NCBI GenBank assembly: GCA_002897115.2
Contig: BCIH01000020.1
Coordinates: 51,388 to 115,387 of the forward strand
Reading direction: 5' to 3'
Source of the DNA: Prototheca cutis
Lineage: Eukaryota; Chlorophyta; Trebouxiophyceae; Chlorellales; Chlorellaceae
DNA length: 64,000 nucleotides
The position numbers were made by a program, and so were the translations under genes. Positions within the stretch are counted from its first letter, which is position 1. Each line of letters begins with the position of its first letter. The notes beneath the pieces are model-generated. The model did not search any database, had not been told where the DNA came from, and worked only from the letters and a program-made list of their open reading frames with translations. Below are positions 35,567 to 49,005 of this stretch, one piece after another.

Positions 35567-38500
35567 TCACCGAATCTCTTGGTAAGGGATCCACTGGATC
35601 CGCATGGTGATTGTAGATTTTGGCCTCTTGCCTGCAGGTGTGGTGGAAGGCTTGTGGCATGGTTTTCTAAGCGCACATCATCGTTGCGACACCAATGAAC
35701 GTGCGCATGCACTACAAAGCCTTGACTCTCGACAGAAAGTGCCAGATTCCATTCCCTGGGAAAGGGCCCTACCAGATGCATCGAGCCAGTCTGATGGGAC
35801 ATCCTTGAGCTCCCATGTCTTGGTCACGTCCCCGAGTTTGGCCTGTAGAGCGCGGTCCCGAGAAAGGAGTTTCATATGCGCGGGTGTCTGGGTTCTGAAT
35901 GCAGGTATTTGTATTTCCAGCACCACACACTGCGTTTTCTCGGCTGCTCACCTTGGCGACTTCCTCGGTGATGTCAATCTCAAGTGTCCCCTCTACTTCG
36001 TTGGCGGACCACCGGTCAAAGTCAAACACAGTCACCTCCAGGATGGAATCCATCGGTACCTGGCAGCGGCGGGGATGGGCATAGGTCCATTGTTTGTTGG
36101 CGCTCCATGTGGGTGGTGGGCGATGCATGCTATCCTCCAGGCATGCATGCACGTGCACAAATGATACCATAGAAAGCACAAACAACAGACCGCGCGCACA
36201 TGGAAAAAGTCAAAGTGCTCGCCGATCCAGCGAGGATTCAAGTCGCCCCAGACGATGCTGCTCTTCTGCGTCTTCTTGTTCAGCTTAAACTCGACCATGG
36301 GATCAGAAGAATTCAACGGTCGGTCCATGGGCACCAGGTCCGCACAGCTGTCCCATGGCAGTCATGATGGTGGCATGGCGTTGGTTGGGTGGCGGACTGG
36401 GATTCGCCAGGCTTCGACTCGTCACGGAAAAGAAACGGTATCAACAACAATAAAGTTTGGCTTCCATGCAGCTTCCAACCAACCCGTCCAATGCCCCACC
36501 ACGAGAGACAGTCTCACCTGAAAAGTGTAATGATGACCGCGCCGTGCGAGGCAGACCGATGGCCCCTGAGCTCACCGAATGGCCAGTACGTCACGCCAAG
36601 GTGCAGCTCTCCACGTCCCGAACCCTGAACGAGGGTAAGGGATGATGACCAAAGTGGCAGTGTTGATGGGCCTGTCACTCTCTCCATGGGTCGACCCTGT
36701 ACACAGTCACCATGCAAGACAGTTGGCTTTTGATCCCACAGATTGATTTATCCCACATTGAGCATCCAAGCCTGCCATGATCCCCCCCCCTTCCTCAAAC
36801 GCACGCAGCCAGCTGCGGAGGCAAAATCCCCAGTTCCCAGGGGAAGCCACATGTCCTGCGTTTCGCCAGGAGCCTGCAGTGCGGTTGATGGCTGAGACAT
36901 TTTGCTTGGATCGCATGAAACATTGCACTCCAGAGACATGTGCCCCTTTGCACCCTCCATACACCCGATAGCACATCAACTCTGCATCCTGAGGGTCCGC
37001 ACTTCGGTGATTGGTCTGAGGGGAAGCATCGCCCTGCCCAGCAAGGACGACTTGTTGACAACATTGGCTGCACCCTTGATAAAGTTGAGTTGCAACAGGC
37101 CCTGTGATGTAGAAAGAGCGGCAAATGGAGGTGCGCTGAGCACATTTGGTGCCTGGGTATTGAATGGTATCGTGAAACACCTGGCAGGCCCGAACACAGC
37201 CGACCCCAACGAATCACCACTCTCCAGAACCATGTGCCCCAAAGCAAACACAAACACATACAACAAGAAAGCCGGAATACCTTTAGGTTGACCATGTCCA
37301 CGTCTTGAACCTGGATGTAGAGGTTTTGCGACAGAGGCTCTTGTACCATGAGGTACAGCCGCTCATTGTACTCGGGGTTGACAGTGTTTTTCTTCACCTT
37401 GGTCTTCTCCCTCTGTACAGGGCGTTTGTATCAGGGTCTGTCTGCGAGCTGTCTGCAGTGGTCTCCCTGCGCCGATGCCAGGTGCACCCCGTCTCTCCGT
37501 GACGGAGAGGAGAGATGCAGCAACCCACAGAAGAAAAGAGCATTGCTGCGACTCCGTACCACGTGGGCTGTCGTGAACACGGTGACAAACGAATCGGCCG
37601 ATCCCATAGCGTCCACCTTGGGCAGACCCCGAGCTTCGATGACGTCAACCCGCAGCGCGCCCTTGTGCCTGCGGGTGGTGGGGGGGGATATTGGTTGCCA
37701 TTTTTCTTGTTCTTTCCGGCTGGCGCTCCTTCAAAGAAAGGCGTTGCCCACACACGCACACGTCACTCATGCGCAGCCCACGTACATGAGGTACAGGCAA
37801 TCCAAGGGTCCTGTGACGTCCTCGGGCAGGATGGGCACGACGACGCGTGCAGGCCAGAGCATCATCTCTGCAATCTGGTTGCGGAGAAAATCGTCCAGCC
37901 ACAGACGGATGGCAGCGGCGCTGGAGGACCCGCCAAACGCCTTGCCGAAATTGAGGTGGAACCGGACGATGGGAGGCGATCGCAGCGATACCAGCGCCGC
38001 TCCAAAACCAGGGATGGTTTCCACCAGTGGGCGCAACACGATGCGGGCAGTGCCACTGACAGCCAGGTCAGAAACCTTGGGGGCCATGCGGGTCAGGGAA
38101 CCCCCCACGAGCAGCTCGATGCCCATCACGATGTTTGCGTCCCCCTTCCACCGGAAATCCACCTGTCGAGGAGCAGCAGCAAAGAGGCATTTTTGTCCAG
38201 TTTGCTGGTAAAAGGGCAGGTGATTTGTGTGTGTTTCTGCAATTTTTTTTCCTGCATTGTTTTTTCCCCCTGGATGGGGGGTTGGGTGGAAGTTGGGCTC
38301 CCCACTCGGCGAGACGGTCCGAGCCTTGATCCTTCCAACGCCCAACCCAGACTCCCAAGCTGCCTCACTTCCAGCGCAATTTCGTTGGGATCTCCCCTGT
38401 CCACGTAGATTCCCGTCACTCTGCACATGTAAGGGGTGTGGACATGAATAAGCCACAATCAACACAAGGATCTCCTAGCAAGCACTGGTACACCCACAGC

Positions 38501-39720
38501 AGAGGCACCCCCCACCCACCCAAAATGGCCCTCCAAAATAACTCTCTCTCTCTCCCGTGATGACGCACTCTGCTGGGGTGCTTCCAAAGGTGAGCTTTTG
38601 GAAGTAGATGCGCTTGATNATAGGTGGCTTGAACTCTGCCATCAGAGGCTCCACCTCCATCTGCAGGGGCCAGGATTATGTGCCAGGGGTTGGGCTGCAC
38701 ACAAGGAATAGGTCTCACACGAAAACTGACACACACTCAAGCACTCCCTGCCATACGTAATGCTGTGACCTATTGAACCACACAAACCGAAGACCCACCG
38801 CCACGCCATAACCGCTACAATAGCACACGTACCCGAACCAACTCGGCGATGGCAATGTTATAGTACGGCCAGACCTTGGCAATAATGAAGTTCAGCCACT
38901 GCACGACAGGTACATTTTCAGAGTCACTCGTAGTAGACACTAGGCTTCCAACAGCTCATGGCATCAGCGATGCCGGTTGCCCGACACGAATCTCGCCACT
39001 CGACGGACCTCTACTTTCTCACGCTCGGCAAAGCTCAGCCATGAAGGCACACGATGCAGCAGCTCCAGCATGCCCTGCCTCCCAGGGACAATTGTGAGCT
39101 GCACATTTTGGTGAGGGAGTGGGCCAGGGGAGGGGGTGTCAGGATTGGAACTGCAACGGTTTCCTCAGCTAGCAGCATTGCCCCGACGGCAGCAGCCGGT
39201 GCATGGCACCAACAGTCCATGCCACAATGATTAAAGTACCACCATCACCCCCCATGGGTACAAGCACCGCATCAATTCAACATAATAATATGGGAACACA
39301 CAAGTGCCTCACCAGCCTGTTGCGATAGGCCTTTCGCTTCATGTTCCAGCGGTGCACCCCGGCTGCTCCCATACCAAACAAGGCTCCTGCCAGGAGGGCC
39401 TTGACAAGCTCCCAGCTCCACAGCCAGAATGCAACCACTGACAGGATCAGGAGGCCCACCCAGGCCAGAAAGGCCAGTCTGACCACCTCTCCTAGTTCGT
39501 AGCTCGAGCCGGTTACGGAAGCACCTCCAGCCTCGTCCACCTTCTTGGCGACATCGGCCCCGCTCGACGTTTGCCAAGTGGGTTTGTCGTCCATTTCCGA
39601 AGGGTCCACGAGCCTGATCCCAGACAGTCTGCGCTGGTCTGGGGGGGTGCCGTCGCTGCCATTCCCCTGCGCGGTACCCTTGGATGGCTCGGGACTGCTC
39701 CCGAGCCCTGTATCCGCCAT
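35567..39720 (-). CDS. Extended-synaptotagmin-like SMP-C2 lipid-transfer protein
   Basis: Proteins of this type tether the ER to the plasma membrane and move lipids between them. About 13 exons on the minus strand. Exon 1 (39313-39720) carries a polar N-terminus and a hairpin membrane anchor (LAFLAWVGLLILSVVAFWLW and VKALLAGALFGMGAAGVHRW). The SMP domain follows: LLHRVPSWLSFAEREKVE, then WLNFIIAKVWPYYNIAIAEL, IKRIYFQKLTFGSTPAE, VTGIYVDRGDPNEIALE, and VDFRWKGDANIVMGIELLVG. First C2: ALRVDVIEARGLPKVDAMGS, KKNTVNPEYNERLYLMVQEP, LYIQVQDVDMVNLK. Second C2: NSSDPMVEFKLNKKTQKSS, LNPRWIGEHFDFFH, ILEVTVFDFDRWSANEVEGT. The end is STITMRIQWIPYQEIR. Some acidic calcium-binding positions remain. The exon order around 36300-36600 is unsure, and one ambiguous base lies in an SMP exon. 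Confidence 0.88.
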
Positions 39721-40385
39721 CGCGGCTCAGGAGCAAGTCTCCCGCAACCCCAAAAAATGTAATCCCCTAATTTGCTGCCATATCAAGGGGAAAATGATGT
39801 TAAACTTGCTGGCTCTGCGAACGCCCTCGACAGGAGCCCACGTCGCAAACCCTTTTCGAACATTCGGTCTGGCTCTGGCTGTGTTGGGCAGCACCTTCGC
39901 CTCACCTTCCAGCTCCTGCAGTGCACCCCATGTCCTGCTACAGAGCCCACTCGCTATCAGGTGCATGGGATTTCTTGCAAATGCAGTGGGTGTTGCTTGA
40001 CGTTGACGTAGAGCGCCGTTGAGCAGCTCGTCCGTGCGGGGTGGCTGGCCTGAGCTAGTGGCGCGCATCGCCCTAGTCTGCGTGGACCGCTCGCGAACGC
40101 AGGCAAGAGCGGTTTGTGACATGGCGCATGGCTTGTTTGCAGGTTGTATGGCTTGTCTGAAGGCATGGGGACCCTTTGTTCCCTGTCGACAGGTGTGGGT
40201 GCGCGAGTCGCGAGTCGCGAGTCCCCCGTGGTGGTTTGCCGCAGCATGCACCTAGGCAGGGCCCCGACGGGCCGTGGCCCTGCCGCACGGCCTTCTGAAG
40301 CGGCTTGGAAACTTATGTGATATGGAATGATCGATTCCCATGCAGGACACTCGTCGAGCGGCTTGCCGCCGCAGGCTCGTCCGGC
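39721..40385. other. Divergent promoter interval (SMP-C2 gene / OSCA channel)
   Basis: 665 bp between start codons that face away from each other. A short run of repeated CGAGTCG units lies near 40204-40220. No core promoter element can be named. Confidence 0.45.
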
Positions 40386-43300
40386 ATGGCCACCTCTGGC
40401 AAGGCCTTTGGCATCTCGATTGCCATCTACAGCGGTGTCTGCATCGTCATCTTCCTGCTGTTCTCCTGGTGGAGGAAACAGGAACTCACCAAGAAGTTTT
40501 ACGCTCCAAAACGCTATGTGCGGGATGCGGGGCACAAGCGCCCGCCGCGACTGCGCAATTGTCTTGGTGCATGGGTCACCCAGGTCTGTGCTGCTGAATT
40601 GTTTGAGGTAGAGGCTGGTGGGCATGCATGTCCACGTATGAATTCCGCATTCGTTTTGATGGGCCCGTGGTTCTGGTGGTTGGAGTCGTTTGAGGGATGG
40701 CGTGCATGCGGGTCAAAGCAGCGACTGCAGCTCGTGCCTCCGTTCCCGGCAGCAGTGCATGGCATGGGTCCGGTCTTGCCACCCCACGCTCGCAGCTCCT
40801 CCGAATGAGTGAGGCCGAGATGATTCAGTGTGGGGGCGTGGACGCTGCCATGTACGTCAAGTTTCTCAAAATGGGTGAGTAAAGGTGTGGAGTTGTTCTG
40901 GTTTTGCGGGGAAGAAGGTGGTGGTGGGATAACCCTAATACCATACCCAAGGACCTGTGCCATTGATGGCAAGGCAATTGCTGCCCCACTCACCCTGCCA
41001 ACGTGCACAACACTGCACCCAGGAATGGAGATTTTCCTGATCATCGGATTGCTGGTGTGCGTCATGATCCTCCCGATCAATGCCACTGGATCCGAGGTGG
41101 ACCGCCTGATGAGTGTGAGTGTGGGTGGGCAAAGACTTTTGGGTTGTGCCTGGGGACCGTGGGAAGCCAGGTGATACCGCTGCATAACATGCTGCATCCA
41201 CGCCATCGGCACAGTTATGGCCAACATGCCTTTACACTGCCTTTCCTTCACATTCCACATTCCAGATTGGCTCAGTTGAGACAAGTGAGTTTACATACTG
41301 GCTCAACAGCCCACCACCGCCGCCCGGCAACTACCCCTCGCCAAGCAGCGGCGAGACGGAATCCGAAACGATCTCTGCGCCCGACTTTTACAACACCAGT
41401 ATCGGGGACGCCCCGCCGGGATTGATGTGGTGGGAGTACCTCCCCGATGTGCCGCCGCTCCCGGATCCAGTCACGGTGCTGGGCCCCGCATACAGCCGGT
41501 GAGTGCAGAGTGCCGGGAGCGATGGCAGGATTCATGCGTTGCAGTATTCCGTGGCGCACGGGAGGTCATGTCATGGGAGACCGCAGCCCAGATACTAGAT
41601 GGTTTTAGTATCCAAATACGTCCCCCCCCCCCCCCCCCACCCACCCACACACACACAAACACACACCACCACCACTACTAAAATATCTTGAAATAAACCC
41701 CAGGTACGGCTGGAGGTATGACGCCAATTATCAAACTGTCAGCTACCACTTTACTGGCCTGGACAAGGTGAGGTGATGGATGCGTGCGGGTTCAGGGTAG
41801 AGCAGGTGGAATGAAGGGAGTGGCCCGTGCTGTGGACTGCTGGTGTTGTTACAGCAAACGTCTTTCTCTATGGGCTGTCTTCAGCTGTTCCCGTTGCTAG
41901 CCAGGTTGTGACGTGCTGCAATCTCCCAATGTTTTGCCCCTTTCTACCCCCCACATATACAACAGACCACGATGGCCAACATCCCAGACCGCTCACCCCG
42001 GCTCTGGGCACACGCGGTGGCCGTGTACCTCGTTACATTCCTACTGTTTCGCGTGCTGTGGAAGTACAGCAAGGAGGCGCTGCGACTGCGGACCTACTAC
42101 CTGCTGAACCTGCCACCGGGGGCCCAAGCCCAGACGGTTCTCGTAACTGACATCCCGGGTGTGCTGTTTGGAACCATGCCTCAGCGCCTCGACGGCATCC
42201 TGCTCAAGTTTGTGCCAGCAAGTGAGTGCGCAGGGTTATTGGGAGAGAGGGGGCATGCGTCATGTGGTCGGCGCCAGGGCAGGCATGCCTGGCCAGAGCA
42301 CAACCCCTTTGTCGGTCCCCCATCCATCCACCTCCCTGCAGAAATGAAGGAACAGGCATTCAAGCACGTCAGGGACATGAAGTCTGCCCTGGAGAAGAGG
42401 GCCAAGGGCGAACTGACCAAGCTGCACCTGTGAGAGAGAGCGGGTTGAAATGGGGGCCCGATACATCTGTGTGTTGAAAGGGGGAAGGTGCATGGGAAGG
42501 TGACCATGGTTTCTGCCCTGGAACCGGTTTGGGACGCCCTTGTCACAGCAGGAACGTGAATTATTTTACACCCTGCAGCGCTGCTGCATTGACTTGGCAA
42601 GGACTCCAGTGGTGATCACCTTTAACAGGAAGACGTTTTCAAACTTCTGTCTGCCTGCAGGAAGGGGAGTACATCCACAGCAGCTGCTGCAGACAAGCTC
42701 AACTCGTTTGCCACTCAGGTAAGCTGGCCAGGCGATTCAACAAAGAGGGATGCCGATGGATTTGGGGGGGGCCGCACACACCACATGACTGGCTCATGAT
42801 AGCCATAGCTTTGGTCCCCACCTGGGGCTGCATGCATGGTGGCACGATCTGCCATGCTCCAATCAAGCCGTCCTGACGCTCCCCCACTACAGATTGATCC
42901 AGTGACTGGCCAGTGGAATATGCCAGACGCCTGGGAAATGGCAGCCAATCGGGTGTGCAGGAGTGCGTTGTCTGGAGGCATGCATGGGTGGTACTTATCC
43001 GCAGCACGCCGACTGCCTCTTGCTCTGGCTCATTCCCCGAATCAATCTATCACACCACTCCTGCAGCTCAAGGATGGTGACTCAATCCAAGAGATTGTGG
43101 ATCAAGAGTTCCTGGCCATGTACCATGACAGTTTCCGCGTGGTATGTCGGCAAGTCGTGGGCGCATGCATGCATGCATGCAGGCAGTGTAACCAAGGGAT
43201 AGCTTGCTTTTCACCAGAGTAGCCCACCCCGAATTCGTCAAGTTTGACCATGGTGCAGGCACACATGGTCTATGACACCAGCGACCTGGACCCTTTGGTG

Positions 43301-44939
43301 GCGGAGTATGAAAAGCACCAGACGGCTCTGGAAGACCTGCTGGATGAGTACATCTCCACCCTGCGCAGGGGGAAGAAGGCAAAGGAGACAAAGGTGTGGT
43401 GGGGGTGGGGGTGTGGGTGGGGGTGTGTGTGTTTGGGGGGGGGGGGCAACTGGGTTGGATGTTGAGGCTGCAGTTCTTTTGAACTATCACCCGGCAGTCG
43501 GGATTTGAGACTGAAATTTGATTTTTTGCATCAATTGGACGAGATTGATTGTCAAGGGAAGAACAACAAAGGGCGCTTTGAACGACCCAAAGTAAGACCC
43601 AGCGAAAACCTCGTTTGCCCTGCTCCCTTTGCCTACACTTGGGCAGGTGAGGGTGATCGGGCCCACCATGGGTGCGTGGGGCCGTGAGAAGTATGGAATA
43701 AAGCCCAAGAAGGTGGAGGCCCTCCAGTTCTACCAGTGAGTGCTGGGTTGTTTGTGGCGGCGGGTGTGGGTGGCGGTTGCCGTTGTCTTCCCCTGTGCAG
43801 ACAAGGGGAAGAGTGGATTGGCGACACAAGCCCCCCCCCCCCCCCTTTTTCCCCACCATCCCCTGCAGCGAACGCTTGGAGCAACTCAAGATTGAGATTG
43901 AGGAGCAACAGTCGCAGGCCAAAGAGAAGGTCTTTCCCAGTGCATTTGTGACCTTTAATAACCGTGTGGCACAGGTGTGATGCACCGGTGGTGGTGACAA
44001 GGAATGGGGGAGCGACTGGAAGCTACGGGGAAGGTGTTGCAAATCAATAGGACCAGGCTGTCTGGTCGCGTGCTGGACCCTACATCCATCCATTCCATTC
44101 CATCCCACATACTTCTCAAATGACTGCTGCGCCGCCTCATCACCACGCCACCGACACAATCCATGCCTTCAACAGGTGACAGCTTCTCGGTCTCTGATGA
44201 ATGAGGACCTGTCGGCCTGGCGAGTGCAGCCGGCCCCGGGGCCTGAAGAGATTGTCTGGCAAAACATTGGCTGGCGGGTCTGGGAGCGGGCGGCCCGCAC
44301 CCTGCTCATGATTGGAGCATTCTTCTGCCTGTGCATGTTCTTCATGATCCCGGTGACCGCGGTGCAGGGCCTCATGAGCACCAACTCCCTGGTCAGGTGA
44401 GATTGGGTGCTCTGTTTTCTTTTTTAGTTTTCTGGAGCGCTGTTCAGATTCCTACTCTGGGAGTGGGACGCTGGGCCCATCCCGCCATGCACTCTCCTTT
44501 TTTTAGATGTTGGGCGTGGCCTCGACGAACCAGGGCAACCCAAGCCGTGACCCTTCAATCCCACCTGACAGCAATCCATCCCCCCCACACACCAAACCAC
44601 AAAACCCTAAAACCTCGCTCTCCTGCAGCGAACTGCAAAAGGTTGCCATCTTAAATGCCGTGCTCACGGCCATCCTGCCGGGTCTGGCGCTGAAAATTTT
44701 CCTTGCCTTTGTCCCCGCCATCATCACTGCCATGAACAAGTTCTCGGGCTCAGTGTCCCTGAGCCAGGTTGACCTGAAGCTCACCAGTCATTACTTCTTG
44801 TTTCAGGCAAGTTTAGTGCCGTTGTGTCTTGTAGTGGCGTGTGTGTGTGTGTTGGGGGGGGGGGNNNNNNNNNNNNNNNNNNNNNNNNNNNNNNNNNNNN
44901 NNNNNNNNNNNNNNNNNNNNNNNNNNNNNNNNNNNNNNN

Positions 44940-44975
<36 letters not shown>

Positions 44976-45465
44976 TGCGCGATTGGGGTGGTTGGCAGAC
45001 GAGGGGTTGTTATCCAGGGAGGGAGGCCCAGACGGGACGGGACATGGCAAACCGAATCATTTCTAAGAAATGAAGGAATGTCTCTCATTGCTACTCCACC
45101 AAAATAAAATGCAATAAGAAGCAAGAACCAAACTTTCTGCCTTGAAAACTGCAGGTCATTACCGTCTTCTTTGGGTCGTTCATCGCGGGCACCTTCTTCA
45201 ACCAGTTCAAGCAGTTTATCGACGACCCTGGGAGGTGGGGCGGGCTGGCAGTGGTGTGAAGATGGATGTGCTGATACGGATGCCCGTGGGCATGGAAGCC
45301 ACACAACAAACGGCACAGAAAGTGCAGTTGCATTCCAACCTGTTCCCCACCCCAATGACTCCTCCAGCATCATCACGGTCCTGGGGACATCGGCGCCTGA
45401 GACGGCAATCTTCTTCATGACCTTCCTCCTTGTACAAGTACGTTGAGAAGCGCGGTGGTGGTTGT

Positions 45466-45496
<31 letters not shown>

Positions 45497-46290
45497 GGGG
45501 GGGTGTTACTGTGCGGGTGAAGCAGTGCTGGAGCCAAGTTTCACAGAGATTGAAACACAGACCTCCACCATGTGCATGCCAACAGCTCTGTGCGACTGCA
45601 GAAGAGGATTTTCACCCCGAAAACATGCCCCTGCAACGTATCGACCGTGCTCCTTTGCATGCTATGATCAATGCAGGCACTGCTGACTCAGCCACTGAGC
45701 ATCATCCGCATCGTTTCCCTTGTCCTCTTCTGGATCAAGTCCAAGCTCGCTGCCACAGCCCGTGCCAAGGTGTGTGCGCGTGTGTTTTGGGGGGATTGGG
45801 GGCCTACAAGCGCACCTGCACCTGCATTTCTATGTGAATTGCGTCGCTGCAGCTGGGAATGACGAGCTGCCTCGCCGGTGCTTCACTCGACTGGGAGATG
45901 GTGCTGTTGACGTGATTCCCCAAGAGTTCTGGACAGCCTGCATCATGCCGCACGCACTTTTCCAACAGAGACGGCTGTGGGAGAATCAAATGTTTAGCTT
46001 TGGTACCGTGATTCCAAACGACACCATGGCCATCCTGCTTGGAGTGGTAGGCCACGTTTGATGCTCGGGGCGGAAGTTGGGTCATTTTGTGGTTTGCCCT
46101 GGGACGTGCCGTGAATTTCAAGGAGATCATCATCTTCTGGTTGGGCTCCTGCAAAATCGGGGGGGGGGGGGGGGGGGGGGGGGTAGCTGGGGGGGGGGGG
46201 GGGGGCATGCCTGGGAGCAGGTCCCCAGGTTTTCATTGGAGATGCCAGCCAACAGCATCCCCTGACATATCCTGTCGCAGGAGGTGGCCT

Positions 46291-46334
<44 letters not shown>

Positions 46335-48301
46335 GTTATCTGTCTATGGATGGGGTGGTGTGCTTGGATTCCGTCAACCTCAACACTGCTCCAGGAGCGG
46401 CATACATTCCCCTCGGCAGCAAAGTGAAAAAGCGAGAGCTGTGCCGCTGCCTGTGCGTGTGCAGGTGTTCTGCATCATCTGCCCCCTGATCACGCCCATC
46501 GCCGTTCTATACTTTGCATCCTCCTACCTGGTCAAGTGCGTGGGGTGGAGCCCCTTTTTTCTTCAGTTGATGAGGCCGAGGGGGTTGAACCGGGCGGCGG
46601 CATGCTGCTCCGACATCACATGCCTGGCTCGGGTGTCCACTGCACGAATGAGGGCCATGCACAACCCTCATCCCACCGCACGAATTTTCACCTCCTGCAG
46701 CAAGTACATGCTGATGTACGTGTACAAGCAGCCGTACCAGACCGGGGCCGTGGTGAGTGCCGTTCAGTGAATTCCTTTGTCTGAAAACACAGAGTGTTCT
46801 GATGGCTTTTCTGGGCAATGGCATGCGTGTATTGATCGAAAGCGGGTGAAGCAAGCTCTGCCGGTTTCGTGTGCATGCGACAGGTCTTGCCCGAGCTGGA
46901 ACCTGCCCCATGCCCCTTTTCCTGAATGACAAACACCAGACACACCGCTCAACCCACCAAAAACATGGCTGCAGTTCTGGAAGTTTGTGTTTGACCAGTG
47001 CATCGTGGGAATCTTCCTGTTCCAACTGGTCATGATTGGCCTGCTGGGTGAGATGGGTCGGGGGGGGTGCTTGGCGGCCCTTGTCCAGTACATGCAGCTG
47101 CCAGGAATGCGCCTGTCCATGGTTTTCTGGAGAGGAGGCTGAATGATCAAACTCAGGTGAGCATCATTATCACCATGGCTCCACTTCCCTGTGTGTGCAG
47201 GTATCAAAAAGGTGATTGGCCCTCCAATCTTCCTCATCCCCTCCCTGGGCTTCACATTCTTCTTCTAGTGAGCCTGTTGCTGTGTTTGCGCGAGGGTCTG
47301 GGGTGGTTGTCCCTAGCCAGCCGGCCACCTGGAGAGGGAGACCTGCGAATCTGGGCATCCTTTTTCATTGCATGTGCTGTGTGAGTTTGTGGGAGTGCCA
47401 CTGAGTCACTGCCGCCAACACAACTGGGAGCCGCTTTTGATAAAGGGCCCATGCATGCACTTCTAGGAGACAATCTAAAGTCCCGTTAAAAACCCCAAAA
47501 CTATCCCTCCCTGCAGTATCGCTGTCCATGCCCGGTTCTGGAAGCCGTTTGAGGGAATGTCCCTGCTGTCTGCAGCCATGGCCGACGAGAAGGAGCGCCA
47601 GGCTGTGGTACGCAAACGGTCTGTCTGTGGCTGGCTCTGCGAGGGGGCCTTGACATCCTGCGCTTGTTTTTCATGTGACCCGGACCATGGCAGTGATAGT
47701 CGATGCGAACGCAGCGACCCAGTGGCACCGGCCTGTTCTGTGTTTGCAGGAGAATGGAGAGCTCGTCCGCGAGGACGACAAGGAGGTGGAGGAGCGGTAC
47801 CTCTCGCCGTCCTTCAAATTCAAGTGCGAGGCGTAGTAGTGGTTGCGATGGGGGTGGGGGGACGGGATTGGGGGTGGTGGGGTTGCCCTCGTGCAGTCCT
47901 GTAGTCCATTCCCTGCGACCCCAAGCATGCCAACTTTGTCAAGTGACATTTCCCAATGCTCGTGCTGCTCACAAGACCCCCCCCCCCCCCCTTCTCAACT
48001 TCAATCAACCCCATGCCCACTCTCCAGCTACGTGCACCATGAACGGCTGGTGAGCGATGCGCTGAGGATGAAGGCGGTGCTGGGCGGTTCCAGGGATGAC
48101 GATCTGCTCCGACTGGAAGGCTCTGACGATGACGAAAGGGGCAGCAGCGCATCCTCGCCCGGCGATGCTGAAGCGCCCGGCAGCACCAGCCTGGCGAGCA
48201 AGGGCCCCGAGGAGGTGACCGCATCCCCCAAAGAGAGCCAGACCAAAAAGCAGGAGGCAGTCGCCACTACCACTGCTGATGGCACCAAGGCCTCAGACTG
48301 A
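40386..48301 (+). CDS. OSCA/CSC1-type (TMEM63, DUF221) mechanosensitive cation channel
   Basis: Family members are hyperosmolarity- or tension-gated, calcium-permeable channels of the plasma membrane. About 18-20 short exons on the plus strand. Recognised parts in order: N-terminal helix AFGISIAIYSGVCIVIFLLF; cytosolic linker KKFYAPKRYVRD; second helix EIFLIIGLLVCVMILPINAT; third helix LWAHAVAVYLVTFLLFRVLW; the RNP-like loop VLVTDIPGVLFGTMPQRLDG; then the conserved pore-half segments GWRVWERAARTLLMIGAFFC, LKIFLAFVPAIITAMNKFSG, FFGSFIAGTFFNQFKQF, TAPETAIF-type helix, QPLSIIRIVSLVLFWIKSKL, FCIICPLITPIAVLYFASSY and FDQCIVGIFLFQLVMIGLLG. The C-terminus is a charged Ser/Glu-rich tail. Several introns hold long G or C runs, and one contains a 75-base N gap, so an exon could be hidden there. 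Exact exon ends in 44.8-46.5 kb are uncertain. Confidence 0.9.
44865..44939. other. Assembly gap (75 N) inside a poly(G) intron tract
   Basis: The Ns are flanked by G runs on both sides (44854-44864 and 44940-44974). It most likely marks an unreadable G homopolymer in an OSCA intron. Confidence 0.95.
45480..45503. repeat. Poly(G) tract in OSCA intron
   Basis: About 24 consecutive G after a GTGTGT repeat, shortly after an exon ending FFMTFLLVQ. Confidence 0.9.
46159..46333. repeat. Cluster of three poly(G) tracts in OSCA introns
   Basis: G runs at 46159-46183, about 46189-46205 and 46293-46333 (around 40 G). All are on the coding strand and outside recognised exons. Confidence 0.85.
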
Positions 48302-49005
48302 CGATTCCGTGTCTTATGAGCGCCCTGAGCCCTCGTCAAACCGGGGGGCGCGCTCCGCTTCCCTGACGTCGGCCTTCCCATCACCCTTGAGCACACATGT
48401 TCCCTGTCGGTGAGATTTGCAGCCATTCCCCACATCACCCTTGGATAAGGGCGCCCCGATTGGCCCTGCATCGCCGATGAGATTACTGAGGGAAAAAAGC
48501 CTGCCCTGTATGGCTGACGCTTGCTCAGACGCCACAAAACAAAAGAAATACAAACCTGGCTTCCAGGACACGTATGCCTGCGCTGTGTTTGGCCAGGATC
48601 CTGTGCACGCAACAAACCCGCTTGACGAAAGCATTGAACTGAACATGATGAGCTCGTGAAGCATGAGCCGTCGTTGCGTCCCCAACCAACCCGGCTCTTT
48701 ATTTGCATGTGTCGTGCCCCTCGTTTCTTAGTACTTTGAACCCCGGCATTGTTGCTAGACGATGTAGCGCAACTTAAGGCTTCCCTGCCATGTCTGCGGC
48801 AGCAAGAAAGGGTCTCACGTGTGTCTGGCATGGCTTGGAGACGGGTGCCCTTCCAGGTCTGAGGCACCTGCAGGGCCAGAGGAAATTGCAATGCAAGGGG
48901 AGGGGAAAAGGAGAGCGAACGCAAACGAAATGATTGGTACCGGCATTAAATACACAGACAGGAGGCCAGACGTGCTGTGCGGCTCTCCGTCATCAAGGTG
49001 CGCTC
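48302..49005. other. Convergent intergenic region
   Basis: Between the ends of the OSCA channel (+) and the methyltransferase (-). No coding support. Confidence 0.5.

Noticed and set aside
44813..45418. Frames with long poly-Gly or poly-Pro runs across the N gap
   Set aside because: They are translations of the intronic G homopolymer and the gap, not protein.
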